Below, piece by piece: positions 62,880-64,000 of a stretch of 64,000 bases of DNA. The DNA is from Ichthyophonus hoferi. Taxonomy: Eukaryota > Opisthokonta > Ichthyosporea > Ichthyophonida > Ichthyophonidae. Within the stretch, counting starts at the first letter, position 1. Every line of letters begins with the position of its first letter. The notes beneath the pieces were generated by a model that worked only from the letters and a program-made list of their open reading frames with translations, searched no databases and had not been told where the DNA came from. The stretch is taken from NCBI GenBank assembly GCA_002751075.1, contig NAOQ01000188.1, positions 56,144-120,143 on the forward strand, given 5' to 3'. A program made the position numbers and the translations under genes.

Positions 62880-64000
62880 TTCCTAATTTATGATAAACCT
62901 ATCTTTGATATAACATAAAATGGTTCACAAGAACCCCAAATATTTGGCTTAAACATATAATAAGGTCTTCAGGCTTTCATCCTGTGGTTACTTCTCAGGA
63001 GCTATGTAAGATTATTACTGACATTTCGTTCATACCTCTTATGTAAATAAAAAAAAAGTGAACTTGCCCGAGCTTGTGTTGGAAATTTCAATAATGAACA
63101 GTACGGGGCCAATTAATAAAGTGGCAATTTACCAGTCGATCATCAGTTGGAGTTAGGAGTACAAAATGTTCAAAAACAGAAATACACCTTAAAGGGAGTA
63201 AGGACTCATGTGATTATTTCTGGAATAACAAGTACGGATGACGATGAATATGCGGAATGTCTATCTGTTTATTGCATCAAGTTAGTATTAAAGAAATGAC
63301 CAGCGAGTCAGTCTACTAGTATTCTATGACTTATAGATACGCGAAAAGGAGATTTTTACTATTTTTGTCCGAATTACCTGCCTCTATGTCACCTCTCTCA
63401 AAGATATAATGGTAAAGGCATTTTCGCTGCATAAATCTACCTGAGAATACTTTCAAAGTAATATTATTTAAAGTCAGGTCTGGTGATTGGGGGTAAGAAT
63501 AAAGGGTTTACAGAGAATTCTATGAATACGTTTCACAAATATTACTACAAATTTTAAACATTAAAAATTAAAAATAACTTCAACGTGATCTCGTAAGATG
63601 TCAACTTCTTTGTAATTTTCTGACTATACAGGTGATGCAACAAAGGAATTGTTTATATTCGTTTGACCTAAGCTTTGAATGCAAATGGCTATTTATAACT
63701 TAAATCCAATGAGAGATGTAATTGAGCAAGGTGTATATTCACCAATAGTTAGGGTAATGACCTCACCAAACAGTAAAGGTTCATAGCATTTTGAGGTAAA
63801 TTCCTGGTTTTAAAATAACAACGACATATATAAAAGTTAAACAATTAAACACTGCATCAACTATACTTATTTTTGACAGTTTATTATCATAGATAATGAG
63901 AAGTATTGTGCATTTATATAGATGAAATCTGCTTGTTCAAAGTTGCTATATCTTTGTAGAAGTTTTGAGTGAAATTAAAACCGAAAGGGAACAGACGAGC
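62880..64000. other. Unannotated window end
   Basis: AT-rich sequence with no recognised exon, RNA gene or repeat element on either strand. Confidence 0.5.

Overview
The window is a nuclear eukaryotic segment. It is AT-rich and full of (TA)n, CA, GATA-type and triplet microsatellites. It carries intron-dense genes with GT-AG introns (about 50 bp to 1.3 kb, phases consistent across dozens of junctions) and degraded Ty1/copia LTR elements. The gene set fits an opisthokont: a fungal-type aquaglyceroporin, a soluble adenylyl cyclase (ADCY10)-like AAA/TPR protein, a LARGE-type GT49 glycosyltransferase, a KDM3-type JmjC protein and ribosomal protein uL24. My best guess is an early-diverging fungus; the species cannot be fixed from the sequence alone.

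Layout. 1-11,843 (+): 3' part of a 24-exon ADCY10-like gene cut by the window start; its fourth intron holds a fragment resembling adenosine-deaminase-like (ADAL) protein. 12,342-12,740 (+): possible small two-exon gene. 14,626-16,402 (+): three-exon aquaglyceroporin with a repetitive N-terminal tail. 17-25.5 kb: repeat nest made of four related LTR-like units of about 0.7 kb that carry a small ORF, a broken copia pol region and duplicated acidic ORFs. 28,377-33,257 (-): six-exon GT49 gene. 34,349-37,017 (+): MOCS2A (MoaD) and MOCS2B (MoaE) in tandem, probably one dicistronic transcript. 38,881-40,145 (-): small broken copia element whose primer-binding region matches the complement of a half initiator tRNA. 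44,981-45,851 (-): RPL26. About 48.1 kb (-): multicopper-oxidase fossil. 48,854-61,777 (-): about 25-exon KDM3-type JmjC gene with Tudor-like modules at its N-terminus. 62-64 kb: nothing firm.

The genes are ordinary housekeeping, regulatory and membrane functions and do not form one pathway. The exception is the MOCS2 pair, whose two products are the two subunits of molybdopterin synthase. The most interesting points are the MOCS2 arrangement with a spliced intercistronic intron, the Tudor-Tudor-zinc-KDM3 architecture, the ORF-bearing LTR family, the long half-tRNA match in the copia remnant, and gene fragments stranded in introns. Exon coordinates were worked out by eye from splice signals, reading-frame phase and remembered family sequences; no database search was run.
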